Source of the DNA: Madurella fahalii
Lineage: Eukaryota > Ascomycota > Sordariomycetes > Sordariales
DNA: 64,000 bases
NCBI GenBank assembly: GCA_029876055.1
Contig: CM056876.1
Coordinates: forward strand, 2,294,001-2,358,000
Reading direction: 5' to 3'
Shown: positions 1 through 9,155 of the stretch, in pieces
Layout of the letters: every line of letters starts with the position of its first letter
Numbering within the stretch: the first letter of the stretch is position 1
The notes under the pieces: model-generated
Databases searched by the model: none
The model's input: the letters and a program-made list of their open reading frames with translations, nothing else
What the model was told of the DNA's origin: nothing
Made by a program: the position numbers and the translations under genes

Positions 1-34
1 GTTCGCCGCGACGGACATCTTGGCGTCCAGAACC

Positions 35-1166
35 ATGCACATCCCGCTTCGACTCCGCTTGCGACCCGCCGCCGGCGGTGGCCCCGACGGGATCCACGAG
101 ACCGCCGAGCCCAGCGAGAAACGCATTCCAAAATCCCGGACTTGGTCCGTGGTACTTCTGGCAGCACTCCGCTTCTGCCAATTGGCTTATTCCGCCCTCG
201 CGTACTACTCGCTCGCTGGCTTCGGGGCCCCTAGCGGCATCCATGATATCCCCCAACATGGCCCATCGAATCGTTGGCCCGACCCCGCGCATCGCTCCGT
301 CCCGACGATGCGGACGATGCGTTGGCTTCGGATACAGGTACAGTCAGGTGATGAATTTCAGCCTGGGCCTCGTCCACTTACATCCGCACAGGCTTTCGTA
401 GTCCTCATGTATCAGACCGTCGTTCTCGTCGGTCTCTGCCTGCTCCGGGCTTGGAAGACTAGAAAAAGGCTCCCAGTCGGCTTGGCCACAGTCTTTGGCG
501 ATGGGTGTGCCGTGATGGCGGCGTTGAATATCATGATGCTCCTGGACACTCCCTACGGGACCCACTGCCATGGCCCGTCTCAGGGTAGCCGTACGCTGCC
601 ATCAGACCACTTGATTTGCTGCGCTTGCGTAACTAACATTCTTCAGCATACGGCCTGTTGGGTCCCAACCGGGGTCATGGTGCCAAAGTTAGCCAACGTC
701 GTTCTGTCTGCCGACTTCTGGACTTAGTCGTTGGATTGGGTGCCGTTTTCATGTACGTGCTCCGATATGTCCTCGGTATGTCGTGTTACTTACTTCCGGC
801 ATTAGTCTGTCGCACATTCTGTCGGCCTTTTCCACCATCTGGCGCGCCAGGAATACATGTATATGCCCAGCAGCGTACGCCGAGGCACAACACGCTCGCG
901 ATGTGGAGCAGGGGCCGGTTCAGGATCCTGGCCCTGTCGAAGAGGTTAGACCGCAACCCATGCTGCAAAGGGGGCGCACTCCGCCACCCCCTTATCACCC
1001 TGTCGTACCTGAGCTGGCTCAGGATTCTCCAAGAGGCCGGTCCTCGGTGGAGACAACATCGTCTATCAGGCCCGAAGTCTACCTGGTGTCGGATGGATGG
1101 CGTGCACCCGAGGAGCCTCCAGAGTACTCCAGTAGGCCGCCGAGCCTACGTAATGCGCCGCCATGA
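35..1166 (+). CDS. MARVEL-like four-helix membrane protein with PPxY tail (5' end uncertain)
   Basis: Spliced model: exons 35-337, 392-584, 647-775 and 871-1166, 306 codons plus stop. The 585-646 intron has a clear ACTAAC branch site at 631. The first intron (338-391, 54 bp) is a multiple of three and could be retained. Four hydrophobic segments are visible: one around LRFCQLAYSALAYYSLAG, one around AFVVLMYQTVVLVGLCLL, one around VFGDGCAVMAALNIMML, and one around LLDLVVGLGAVFMYVLRYV. This is the layout of fungal MARVEL-type proteins that sit in the plasma or internal membranes. The cytosolic C-terminal tail is proline rich and has two PPxY motifs (PPPY and PPEY), which in other proteins bind WW domains of Rsp5-type ubiquitin ligases. 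The frame is open to the left edge of the window, so ATG 35 is only the first available start and an upstream exon is possible. Family assignment rests on topology, not on a signature motif. Confidence 0.6.
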
Positions 1167-1270
1167 GCCATAGACCTTTTCCCGGGTTATATATAAGTCG
1201 TAATAATAACTCAGCCCTGTCTCATTATCCTACCCGCGTCCTGCATGTAGTTTGCCCGAGGCCCCTCCCC

Positions 1271-2149
1271 TTAGCTGCCATCCTCACACATCCCCTCCGG
1301 CCACCGCACCACCCACCCAGTCACTGTCTTGAGCACCTCCTCGTCTCCCGGGTCCTTCTCGAACAACGGCTTCTCCATCTTCTTCTCCAGCACCTTCTCC
1401 ACCACAAACCCCTCATCTCGCGCCAGATCAAAGAAGCCCAGATCCTTATGCTGCAGCCACGGCCGGTAACTCGTAAACACGACAAACGCCTTGCTCTCCC
1501 TCGCCTTCTTCAGCGTCTGCCTGATGGTGCGGAGCATGCTCGCATGCTCCGAGTGCCGGAAGAGCAGGTCGGCCAGCACGAGCACGTCAAACCCTTCTTC
1601 CCTGTTTCCATCGCGACGGGGTAAGCAGGCCAGCACTCTCGCGGGGTCGGCGCCCCAAACCAGCCCCTCCACCACCACCCTCCCCTGCCCTTTCCCCTTC
1701 CCCTTCCCCTTCCCCTTCCCCGTCCCGTCCGCACCGTCGTCATCATCCCCATCGCCCGCGTCCTCGATGAGCCCGCAGCCCCGTACATTCCGCCACATGT
1801 TCTCGACCAGGTCCGGGTCGGGGAAGTCGGTGGCCACCACCCTGCGGGCGCCCAGCACGCCGGCCACGATGCTCGGCAGCGCGGCGCCGGCGCCCAGCTC
1901 CAGGACGGTGCGGCCGCGCACCAGCGACGGGTCCGCCTCGAAGTGCTCCGCCACCACGCGCGACCCGTTCCACAGGTGGTGCGCCTCGAGCGGGCTGTGG
2001 CCGACCAGGTGCAGCGTGATGGCCTGGCCCGAGGCGAGCGTGTACGTCTGCACCGTGGGCGGCGGCGTGGGCGGGTAGTAGTCCGCGGGTTCTTGGAAGA
2101 GATCGAGGTCGTGGTCGTGGTCGTCCTGGTCTGCGTCGTGGGTTGCCAT
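1271..2149 (-). CDS. EFM7: EFM7/NNT1-type protein N-terminal and lysine methyltransferase
   Basis: Single-exon 292-aa protein. The N-terminal block, from LFQEPADYYPPTPPP at about residues 16-31 to SGQ and LHLVGHSPLEAHHLWNG at about 40-62, is characteristic of the NNT1/EFM7 branch of the METTL21-like seven-beta-strand methyltransferases. SAM-binding motif I, VLELGAGAALP, is at 82-92, followed by the acidic strand-2 end VVATDF. Yeast Efm7 trimethylates the N-terminal glycine and dimethylates Lys3 of elongation factor 1A in the cytosol; the same role is inferred here. An Asp-rich stretch and a five-fold Gly-Lys dipeptide run (about 130-155) interrupt the fold between motifs and come from a TTCCCC hexanucleotide repeat. 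The start ATG at 2149 is followed directly by the family N-terminus. Confidence 0.9.
   Translation of the reverse strand: MATHDADQDDHDHDLDLFQEPADYYPPTPPPTVQTYTLASGQAITLHLVGHSPLEAHHLWNGSRVVAEHFEADPSLVRGRTVLELGAGAALPSIVAGVLGARRVVATDFPDPDLVENMWRNVRGCGLIEDAGDGDDDDGADGTGKGKGKGKGKGQGRVVVEGLVWGADPARVLACLPRRDGNREEGFDVLVLADLLFRHSEHASMLRTIRQTLKKARESKAFVVFTSYRPWLQHKDLGFFDLARDEGFVVEKVLEKKMEKPLFEKDPGDEEVLKTVTGWVVRWPEGMCEDGS
1685..1722. repeat. TTCCCC hexanucleotide repeat inside the EFM7 gene
   Basis: About four to five copies of TTCCCC on the plus strand encode the Gly-Lys run of the methyltransferase on the minus strand. Unit length is a multiple of three, so copy-number change keeps the frame. Confidence 0.85.
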
Positions 2150-2940
2150 TTCTTGTGGGGTTGAGAAGCCCTTTTTTCTTCCTTCCTTCCTTCCTTCCTT
2201 CCTTCCTTTCTTTCTTTCTTTTTTCCCGTTTTCCTATTAAATACTTTCTGTTTCTTTCTTCTTTCTTTTTTTCTCCCTTCTATTCTCTCTCCCGGTGAGT
2301 GGTTGAGACGTGATTCCCTTTTTGTTTTGGAGGGGTTTTGAGAGTGGCCGAATTTGTGATTTGACTCAAGGATGAACAAGGCTGTAGTAGTACCCACACC
2401 AAGGTCAAAATAAGGTAGGCAGGGAAATTTTCACGCTGTCCAATACCGGACGCGGATTGTACTGCTTGAACCTGCAGAAGTGGGCTGGAACGGGTCCAAA
2501 ATTGGGGTTCTGGCGATGGGCCGGCCCAGCAGTGCGATGCATCCCAAGATTCTATCATGTGACCGTTATCACGACGGCATTTTTGGAGACCCATTCTCAT
2601 GTTTTGTCTGCCTTGAATGACCAAGGGGTTAGTTATCTGTGGTTTTGGGTACCATTTTCACAACTGCAAATTAGGACTGTAGCCTTGTCTTTCCATATCG
2701 TGGTTGTCGTTGTCGTTGTCGTCGGGGATATCAGCATTATCTTTTATTTTTATCTTTCGTTTCACTTGCCCTTCTCCTCTGCATCATCACCCTAGAATTC
2801 TTTAAATTCTGCTCTCATTAATTTCTTTCTCACTTGCCGCTCCATCCTTGTTGCCATGGCCAAAATAAGGCCATTAATCCAGCACACAGCGGACCACCAC
2901 GGTCCACGTATCTACAAGCCTATCAAGACAAACCCACCAC
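2150..2940. other. intergenic, EFM7 promoter and 3' side of the RS-rich gene
   Basis: No gene seen. It holds a strongly pyrimidine-rich tract just upstream of EFM7 (2170-2280) and a short GTTGTC repeat at about 2700-2725. Both minus-strand neighbours are transcribed in the same direction, so this should contain the EFM7 promoter and the end of nothing on the plus strand. Confidence 0.6.
2177..2222. repeat. TTCC/TTTC tetranucleotide microsatellite
   Basis: Plus-strand TTCC repeated about eight times grades into TTTC repeated about four times, within 30-70 bp upstream of the EFM7 start codon. As a GGAA/GAAA tract on the sense strand it probably lies in the 5' UTR or core promoter. Confidence 0.9.
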
Positions 2941-4224
2941 CTACCCAAACCTCGCCCGCGCAATCTCCCTCAGGCCCCCGATAACCTTCTCCTCCTTCTC
3001 CCGATACGCACGCACCTTCTCCTCCCTCTCCGCCCTCCTCGCCCGCTCCATCTCGTCCCTCCGGCTCAGCCGCTCCCGCCTCCCTTCTTCCCTCTTCCTC
3101 ACCATGCTCTTGTACTCCTCGAGGCTGTCCCCCTCCCCGCCCATGAGCTCCCCTTCCCCGACCTCCGCCATCTGGCCCCCTTCCTTGTCCTCCTTGAACC
3201 CCTTCAGCTTCTGGCTCACCTCCCGCCGCTTCTCCAGCTTCCGCTCGCGCGTTCCCGCGTCGGCTCTGGGAACGAGCTCGTCCAGCAGGGCCTTTTGATC
3301 AGCTCGGTGGGCGCGCCGGGCCAGCCGGTGGTGGGCGAGGGATTCCTGTTGGGCGTGGAGGGCTTCTTCGTCGCGGAGGGCGAGGTCCGTCCGGGAGGGG
3401 ATGGTCGGGCCCGGGTATGCCGTGTGAGGGCCGGGCGTGGGGTTGGAAGATGGGGTTGATAGACTGGAACTTTGGCCGTGGAGTGGGGGAGGGGGTGGGG
3501 GTCCGTAGTCATCATCAGCGTCGGAGGACGACGACGACGAGGGCGAGACGTTGCCATTGGTGCTTGCATACGGGGCGGACGGACGAGGTTGAGAACGAGG
3601 GATTGGCTGATGTGGGCGAGCGTCACTAGCAAGGCGCTGGAATAGTTCGGGATCGTACCAGCCCTCTGCTAACTCCGCCCTGTTCCATTTGCCCAAGAAG
3701 CTCTTCCAACGGCCGCGGAGCTCGGTCTCGTCTAGCGAGGCAATGTCCAGCCTCTTTTGAAGCTCGAGGTAGTGCGCAAAGAGCGGCCTGAAGGCGGTCA
3801 GGTCGTTGCGAGAGAGCTGGCGCGCGCCAAATGGGAGATCCGGGACTTCTTGTTCTCGCCGTCGTGAATGCCGTCGATGGCCGCGGCGGTGTGAGTGACC
3901 ATCTCGGCGGCGATGTTCCTCTTTGTCCTCGTCAGGGGAACGTGACCGTGTTGTCTCCCTCTCGTGATAGTCACGGCGGCGGCGCTTTAGCGGTCGCTCA
4001 TGGCCACTAGGCGAGCCGCCCTCTTTCCGTGTCTCCAGGCCCAAGTCCCGATCCTGGAGGCTGTGCCTGTCCATAGCGTAGTGGCTCGCCGAAATCCTTC
4101 GGCCCGAACGCACTGGAGACCATGACCGTGGCGCTGACGGGGACTTTGACCTCTGTTTATCAAGCCTTGACTTGCTCCTTGATTGAGCTCGGGGCCGAGA
4201 GCCGGCGTGTGGGGATGGCGGCAT
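2941..4224 (-). CDS. RS-rich nuclear protein, resembling fungal proteins labelled RNA helicase HEL117
   Basis: Single-exon 427-aa protein starting at a true ATG (4224). The first 120 residues are Arg/Ser/His rich with many RS and SR pairs and basic clusters such as PLKRRRR. A folded-looking block follows: LPFGARQLSRNDLTAFRPLF, then YLELQKRLDIASLDETELRGRWKSFLGKWN. After a Ser/Pro linker comes a charged coiled-coil region containing ELVPRADAGTRERKLEKRRE (about residues 325-345), which I recall as the most conserved patch of this fungal family. The C-terminus is almost all Arg, Glu and Lys. No DEAD-box motifs (Walker A GKT, DEAD, SAT) are present, so the helicase label used for relatives does not describe its chemistry. 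A role in nuclear RNA processing is inferred from the RS domain only. Confidence 0.6.
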   Translation of the reverse strand: MPPSPHAGSRPRAQSRSKSRLDKQRSKSPSAPRSWSPVRSGRRISASHYAMDRHSLQDRDLGLETRKEGGSPSGHERPLKRRRRDYHERETTRSRSPDEDKEEHRRRDGHSHRRGHRRHSRRREQEVPDLPFGARQLSRNDLTAFRPLFAHYLELQKRLDIASLDETELRGRWKSFLGKWNRAELAEGWYDPELFQRLASDARPHQPIPRSQPRPSAPYASTNGNVSPSSSSSSDADDDYGPPPPPPLHGQSSSLSTPSSNPTPGPHTAYPGPTIPSRTDLALRDEEALHAQQESLAHHRLARRAHRADQKALLDELVPRADAGTRERKLEKRREVSQKLKGFKEDKEGGQMAEVGEGELMGGEGDSLEEYKSMVRKREEGRRERLSRRDEMERARRAEREEKVRAYREKEEKVIGGLREIARARFG

Positions 4225-5285
4225 CTGGCCACTTGATGGTTGATGCGTACCTCAAACCGCCACACGCAAAAAGAATGCAGTGCAAGCTTAGAAGTCTCGT
4301 TGAGACTAGTGCGCAGCCCGATAACGTAAATCGATGAATGACCTCAACATAGGATTCTTGATACCGGCATTCGGTTCTGAACCAAGCGCTTGCTTCGCAA
4401 GTCTGATAATTTCGATGTTGAAGCCCGTTAAGGCTGCATGTCTGTGGAGAGTGGGTACCCCGGATACAATTCGGTGCACGGTCCTACTTGTTCCTGTAAA
4501 AGCAAGCTTCGCTAGTGCGAAACGCTGAAAATCCTTCCGTCGAAGCTCCGTTCAGCGGCAGATCCTGCGCAGGGGCCAGTTCGCACTAACAGGCCGCTGA
4601 TGCAGTGCCCGACAATAAGATCTAGGACCGCTTGAACAACTGACGCTCAGTACTATTTAGACATGGCCACTCTGCTGGCCAGTCCCAAGCCACTTCCGCG
4701 TTTAGGACCACTAGGAATATCCCCGCGAAAATGATGAGGGAAGAATTCGACGGTGTAAACCGCCCGAAATACCAAGTCCGTCCATCCCGCGCTCTATCGA
4801 GGGAACATACACACAAGGCGGTACTCACATACCGATCCTTCCCACTCATAATGAGTGGGGGGAACTTGTCCCCAGGGGCCGGGGGCTGGAACTCGCTGGG
4901 ACCCCATTTCATTTAGCACCATGAGTAAGGCCGTCCGGGCCATTGCTCCTTAGACAGGACACATATTTCCAGACTTCTTTCCTATACTTGTTGCTAGCTC
5001 AATTTGAGTGCTTTTCTTGCGTACAAAGCAGTTCCCCTCTGACCAGAGGGAGCTCTATCTGCACATGTCATTTTGACCTAGTTTGGGCTGCAGGGACCCG
5101 ATTTGTTGGTGTCACCTGGCCTTGTCCGTCCTGTCTTGCACCTTGTCTGTCCGGCAGCAGGCCGTCTTTACCCTCCCCTGTTTTTATGAGTATGTGGGTG
5201 TAGATGTGTGTTTCTGTACCATTTCAATAGCCACGTCAGGAACTCCTCATCCTTGATACGGACCCCTTCTACCGTACCCTCAGCC
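4225..5285. other. intergenic, nothing recognised
   Basis: About 1.06 kb between the start of the RS-rich gene and the stop of the copper factor, both on the minus strand. Short open frames of 60-96 codons have no recognisable composition or motif. It should contain the promoter of the RS-rich gene. Confidence 0.5.
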
Positions 5286-7243
5286 CTACCCTTGCATCTG
5301 CGGCAGCGGATTGTTGTGGACTAAACACCCGACACACTCACAGCTATCCCCGCACGGACACGATACCAGATCCCCCCAACAGATCCCCCACATGGGAAGG
5401 TCGACAAAGCAATAATCCGTCGTCGACAGCGCCTCCTCTTCCCGTCCCGATGTGCCATCGCTCGGCGTCTGCGCATCCAGCGGCGAGTCGGGCCCCGCAG
5501 CCGGTGTTGGTGTCTGCCCTGCCCCTCCATTAAGATCCGCGGGTCTGGTCTCAGGGATGGGTCCGGCGATAGGACTGTTGCTACTGCTCCCACTGACGCT
5601 GCCGTTGTTGGTGCGCGCACGGTAAGCGTCGTTGACGTACTGGTACATCTGGGCGTTGAACGGATGAGCCAGGCAGCCGATGCACTGACAACCTTCGCCG
5701 CAGCTGCACTGGTGGCTGGCGACGACGTCCCCCGTGTCTCCATTGGTAGCAGGGAGTACGGGCGTGCCCATGGCCCCGCTCGTCCGTGATACGACCTGCT
5801 GCCATATTGCCGGGTTGATGGGCTGTTGCCAGGAGCCGTAGTCGGCAGGATAAGTCAAAACCGTCGGATACTGGAATGAGCCGTCCTGAGGTTTGATGTT
5901 TACCGGAGTTTGAAACTGTGCCATATATGGTTGTCCATACCCCTGCTGGGGCGCCGACACAATGTTTGGGCTTGCCGGAGGGTGTTCCTTTGCCTCGTTA
6001 CAACAACAGCTACCGCCCCCGGATGTGGTACCATTAGCCTTCATATTCACCGGAGGTTGAGCCTGGGGTATGTACGATTGTCCGTATCCCTGCTGGGATA
6101 CCGGCATGATGAGGGAAACTGGGGGAGCTGCTTTGCTGCTACAGCAGCTGCCGGCCCCAGATGTGCCGCCATTGACCTTGGCGACAGCCGGCGATTGTAC
6201 GTGCGGTACATACGGCTGTCCGTATCCATGTTGGGGCGTTGTAACGTTGTTTGGAGGCTCCTCTGGCTTGTTGCTGCAACAGCCGCCATCCCCGGACGTG
6301 CTTCCGTTAGCCTTGGGCAACAGAGACGGACTTAGCACTGCCGGATGTGAGGGTATGCTGACAGATGGCGATGCATGGTTTCCATGCGGGAAAGGCGGAG
6401 GCGGCATCAGGGGACTAAAACCATTCGGAGTCCTGACGAATCCACTATCCTCCATCTTGATCCCATGGTGAAGCTGAGCCGAAGGAGCATATTGGAAGCC
6501 CACGCTGTAGGGCATTGGTGTGCCATAGCTCGGGCTTTGCGGAACTGCATATGGGCTACCGGGTCCGGCGGGCACTAGTCCGGTTCGATGCCCGAACCCG
6601 TTCAGGTCGTGCGGTGACGTCTGGTCTTCACTGTCCACCATAGCCATCCCGTTCGCGGACCCGTTGCTATCCGGCATCGCGATCCAGTTGAGAGAGCCAG
6701 GGTCCATTCTTTCTAGGTTAGTAGCATCGAAAGACTGCTTCCGAGTGCGAGTTTTGGAAGCAGAGCCCGACTTGGCAACGCGGAACGAGGGTCGCGAGGG
6801 TGAAGAGGTCTCGGCTGGAGAATGCTCTTCGGTACTGCACGCCTCAGTTGTGGCTTCCGAAGGGCATGCACACTTTTGCTTTTTCGGTATCGCGACTCGT
6901 ACACTGCCACAGGCACAAGGCCGGGCGGGCGGGCATGGGCAGGTACTCAGAGGCCGGCCAGGTTTCCGGACAGGGACCATGACCCGCTCGTTGAAGTGAT
7001 TGCATTTTGTCGAACGGTGGCCACGAATGCATGGCGCACTATGGTACCAAGGGGATCAGCAAACGGGATAATACGTCGCGCCGGGGATTCTGCGAAACGA
7101 CACCCGTCCGGCCTGCAGTCGCTGGAGTAGCGTGGTCAAAGGGGGGAGGCGGGGGGAGGGAGGAGTTTAGGGCATGTGCAAAGACGGAGTCGACGGAAAG
7201 ATAAGACGTACCAGGCCATCTTCTGGCCGTTTATGATAGGCAT
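5286..7243 (-). CDS. copper-fist transcription factor of the MAC1/GRISEA/CUF1 type
   Basis: Two exons: 7212-7243 (MPIINGQKMA plus two bases of Cys11) and 5286-7038, joined across a 173-bp intron with GTACGT donor; 594 aa. Splicing restores a complete copper fist: Cys11, Cys14, Cys23 and His25 in C-X2-C-X8-C-X-H spacing, then RKPGRP (35-40), whose GRP contacts the DNA minor groove, and KKQKCAC. Members bind copper-response promoters and control copper uptake or detoxification in the nucleus. The centre holds three copies of a ~45-aa repeat, each with an NG-TSG-CC core and a QGYGQ-Y core (DNA about 5890-6316). Two C-terminal clusters, CSCGEGCQCIGC and CPCGDSCECVGC, match the copper-sensing CxC arrays of this family and suggest Cu(I) regulation of activity. 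Without the small first exon the reading frame would appear to begin at a later Met inside the zinc domain. Confidence 0.93.
5890..6316 (-). repeat. three-copy intragenic repeat in the copper factor
   Basis: Three consecutive degenerate units of about 130-145 bp encode (K)NG-TSG-G-CC followed by QGYGQ-Y-Q-PV. The nucleotide copies are diverged, but the protein cores align well. Each unit supplies one Cys pair (CCSN, CCSS, CCCN). Confidence 0.8.
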
Positions 7244-9155
7244 CTTGATGGTTTCAGAGCCACTCCGCATGCGACAAGGAGTAATCACGAGATACTGCGC
7301 CAGTCCCGGACGTAGTCGGTGCTGGACAAAGAGCGGTGATGGCTATGCGGTAAGCCGGGGGGACTGCTGATCTTGCGGCTCATACCAACTCGGCGCCGCC
7401 GAGACAAGTTGACGAGCAGGATAGAGGGCGTTTCTGCTGATGTGCGGCTCACACCAAAGAAATCGGGCGTCCAGACGGGGGTCGATGGAAGCTGTTTGTG
7501 TGCGGCCAAGCAGTGCGGCAAATTTGGATGGCGATGTCCGATTATGTCGTGCATACACCCCTTCGCAAGAAATATAAGAGATGACCAATCCCCCCCCGAG
7601 TGACAAAGTTATATGCTGTGGGCGGTACCAACTCTGAGAAAGTCTCAACTGCGGAGCACACCACGGAGAGCGAACCTGCAGATCTGCGTCGATTTACAGA
7701 ACTGCGGCGAGCCGATCGCCCGGTAATCGAGGGCCAACAAGACAATTCAGAAGCGGCTCAAGTCTGGTAATGCTTCACCGACACAGGGCTGTCAAGGCTG
7801 AACGGAGTGGTCCCTGATGAGGACGACGAAAGGCCTGGGCCCGGCGGTTGCATGTCCCGGTGTGGGAATTTGAAAGAGGCTGTCGAATGGTAGTCGACGG
7901 CAAAGAAGTAAGGCCGACGAGCAGATTCTAGATCACGTCTGGTCAAGCCAAACCGGCGGTGTCTTTGTGCGGCGTGAGTCGGAGTGAAGGATGGTAGTTG
8001 CCGGCGGGAATCAAGAGGCAATGTTTCACTGCCTTGGGGACCAGAGGCAGTGCCGCAAAGTGTGACGAGGTTTGGTTGTCCCTGGTTGTCCTGTCGGGGA
8101 AGAAGCACGGGCGGAGGGGTTTGTTTGACTGTTGGATGTTGGAGCCGGACCACAACGAGCACGGCCAGCAACAGTGACCGAGCTGCCCCGGACAATTCGC
8201 GGGAGCAGTCTTGCTCAATCTCTGTTCAAAAAGCGAGATGCGTCAACGCCTTTCGGCGAGAGAGACCAAGAGTGTGCGTGATACTTGGGATCCAGGACCA
8301 GGGCGCTTTCCCTGGTTCGGCCCTGGGCAAATGGTGCATGCATGCAGAAGAGTGGGCAGGTGGGGTGCGGCGGTTTGGGTGGCCCGAGGAACTGAGCAAG
8401 TTTCCATTGGCTGCAACGAGAGTTCAGGGAACTGTTGGGCGGTCTGACAGGTGTGCCGCATCCGAGCTGTGGCTGTCGGCGCGGGATGGCTCGCGTGGCC
8501 GAGACTCATTGCCTGGGAGCCATACGTAACCCTAACCCCGCTACGCATGCCCCCAAGAAGAGATGTCGAAAGCTCCATGGCCTGGGCATGGCGAATGTCC
8601 CCATGTCTCTGCATCTCGGCGAACCCTTTCGCTAACTTGGCTGCAGCTCTCTGTTGTGTATGCAGTACGTGCGGTATGTGCAGGATGTGCAAGTACCCTG
8701 AAGGAACGTCTGGATGCAGGGGCCTTCCCTACGTGCGTACCCCAGTTGAGTAGGTCAATAGGGAGTTAGAAATCCTGGGGTATACTAGGCCCATCTTAAC
8801 CCGCCCTTTCATTTAGTCGTGGCATTGGAATGTTCTTCTCTTTTTGGCTAAGCCCGCACGCGGGATGTCGGCCTGTTGGATGACACAAGTCAACGCCTAT
8901 AGTGCCGCCAACCCTCACCATCCAAGACATATCCCCGCCCCGAGCCCGTGGATAGAGTGATGCAGCTGAGCTCGCTTGAGACGCCGAGGCAGCTCGGAAT
9001 GATACACAAAAACTATGGATGGGCGAGTAGACAACGCTGCCGACAAGCTTGACACGACCGACACGACCGACGCAGCCAATACTACCTTATTCTCTCCCCC
9101 CTCCCCCCCCCTCTCTCGGCTCTCGGCTTGAAGACTAATTATCCCCACGACTATT
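7244..9155. other. intergenic, promoter of the copper factor
   Basis: About 1.9 kb upstream of the copper-factor start and downstream of the U2SURP stop; long for this window. Open frames up to 181 codons occur, but none shows a domain, a hydrophobic pattern or plausible splice-linked partners. TAACCCTAACCCC at 8527-8539 resembles two fungal telomere units. Nothing else recognised. Confidence 0.5.
8527..8539. promoter_or_regulatory. two tandem telomere-like units (telobox-like)
   Basis: TAACCCTAACCCC equals roughly two CCCTAA units, the complement of the TTAGGG repeat of filamentous fungi. Such boxes bind Myb/TRF-like factors in other fungi and plants. Function here is a guess. Confidence 0.35.

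Noticed and set aside
1510..2397. 295-codon minus-strand frame overlapping EFM7
   Set aside because: Arg/Thr/Trp-rich shadow of EFM7 in another frame; no domain.
4502..4515. GCAAGCTTCGCTAG, repeated inverted at 42347-42360
   Set aside because: A 14-bp match is expected several times by chance in 64 kb on two strands; flanks are unrelated.
7758..8195. 145-codon minus-strand frame upstream of the copper factor
   Set aside because: Starts with a hydrophobic stretch but the rest is low-specificity; no motif, no splice partner, probably upstream non-coding DNA.
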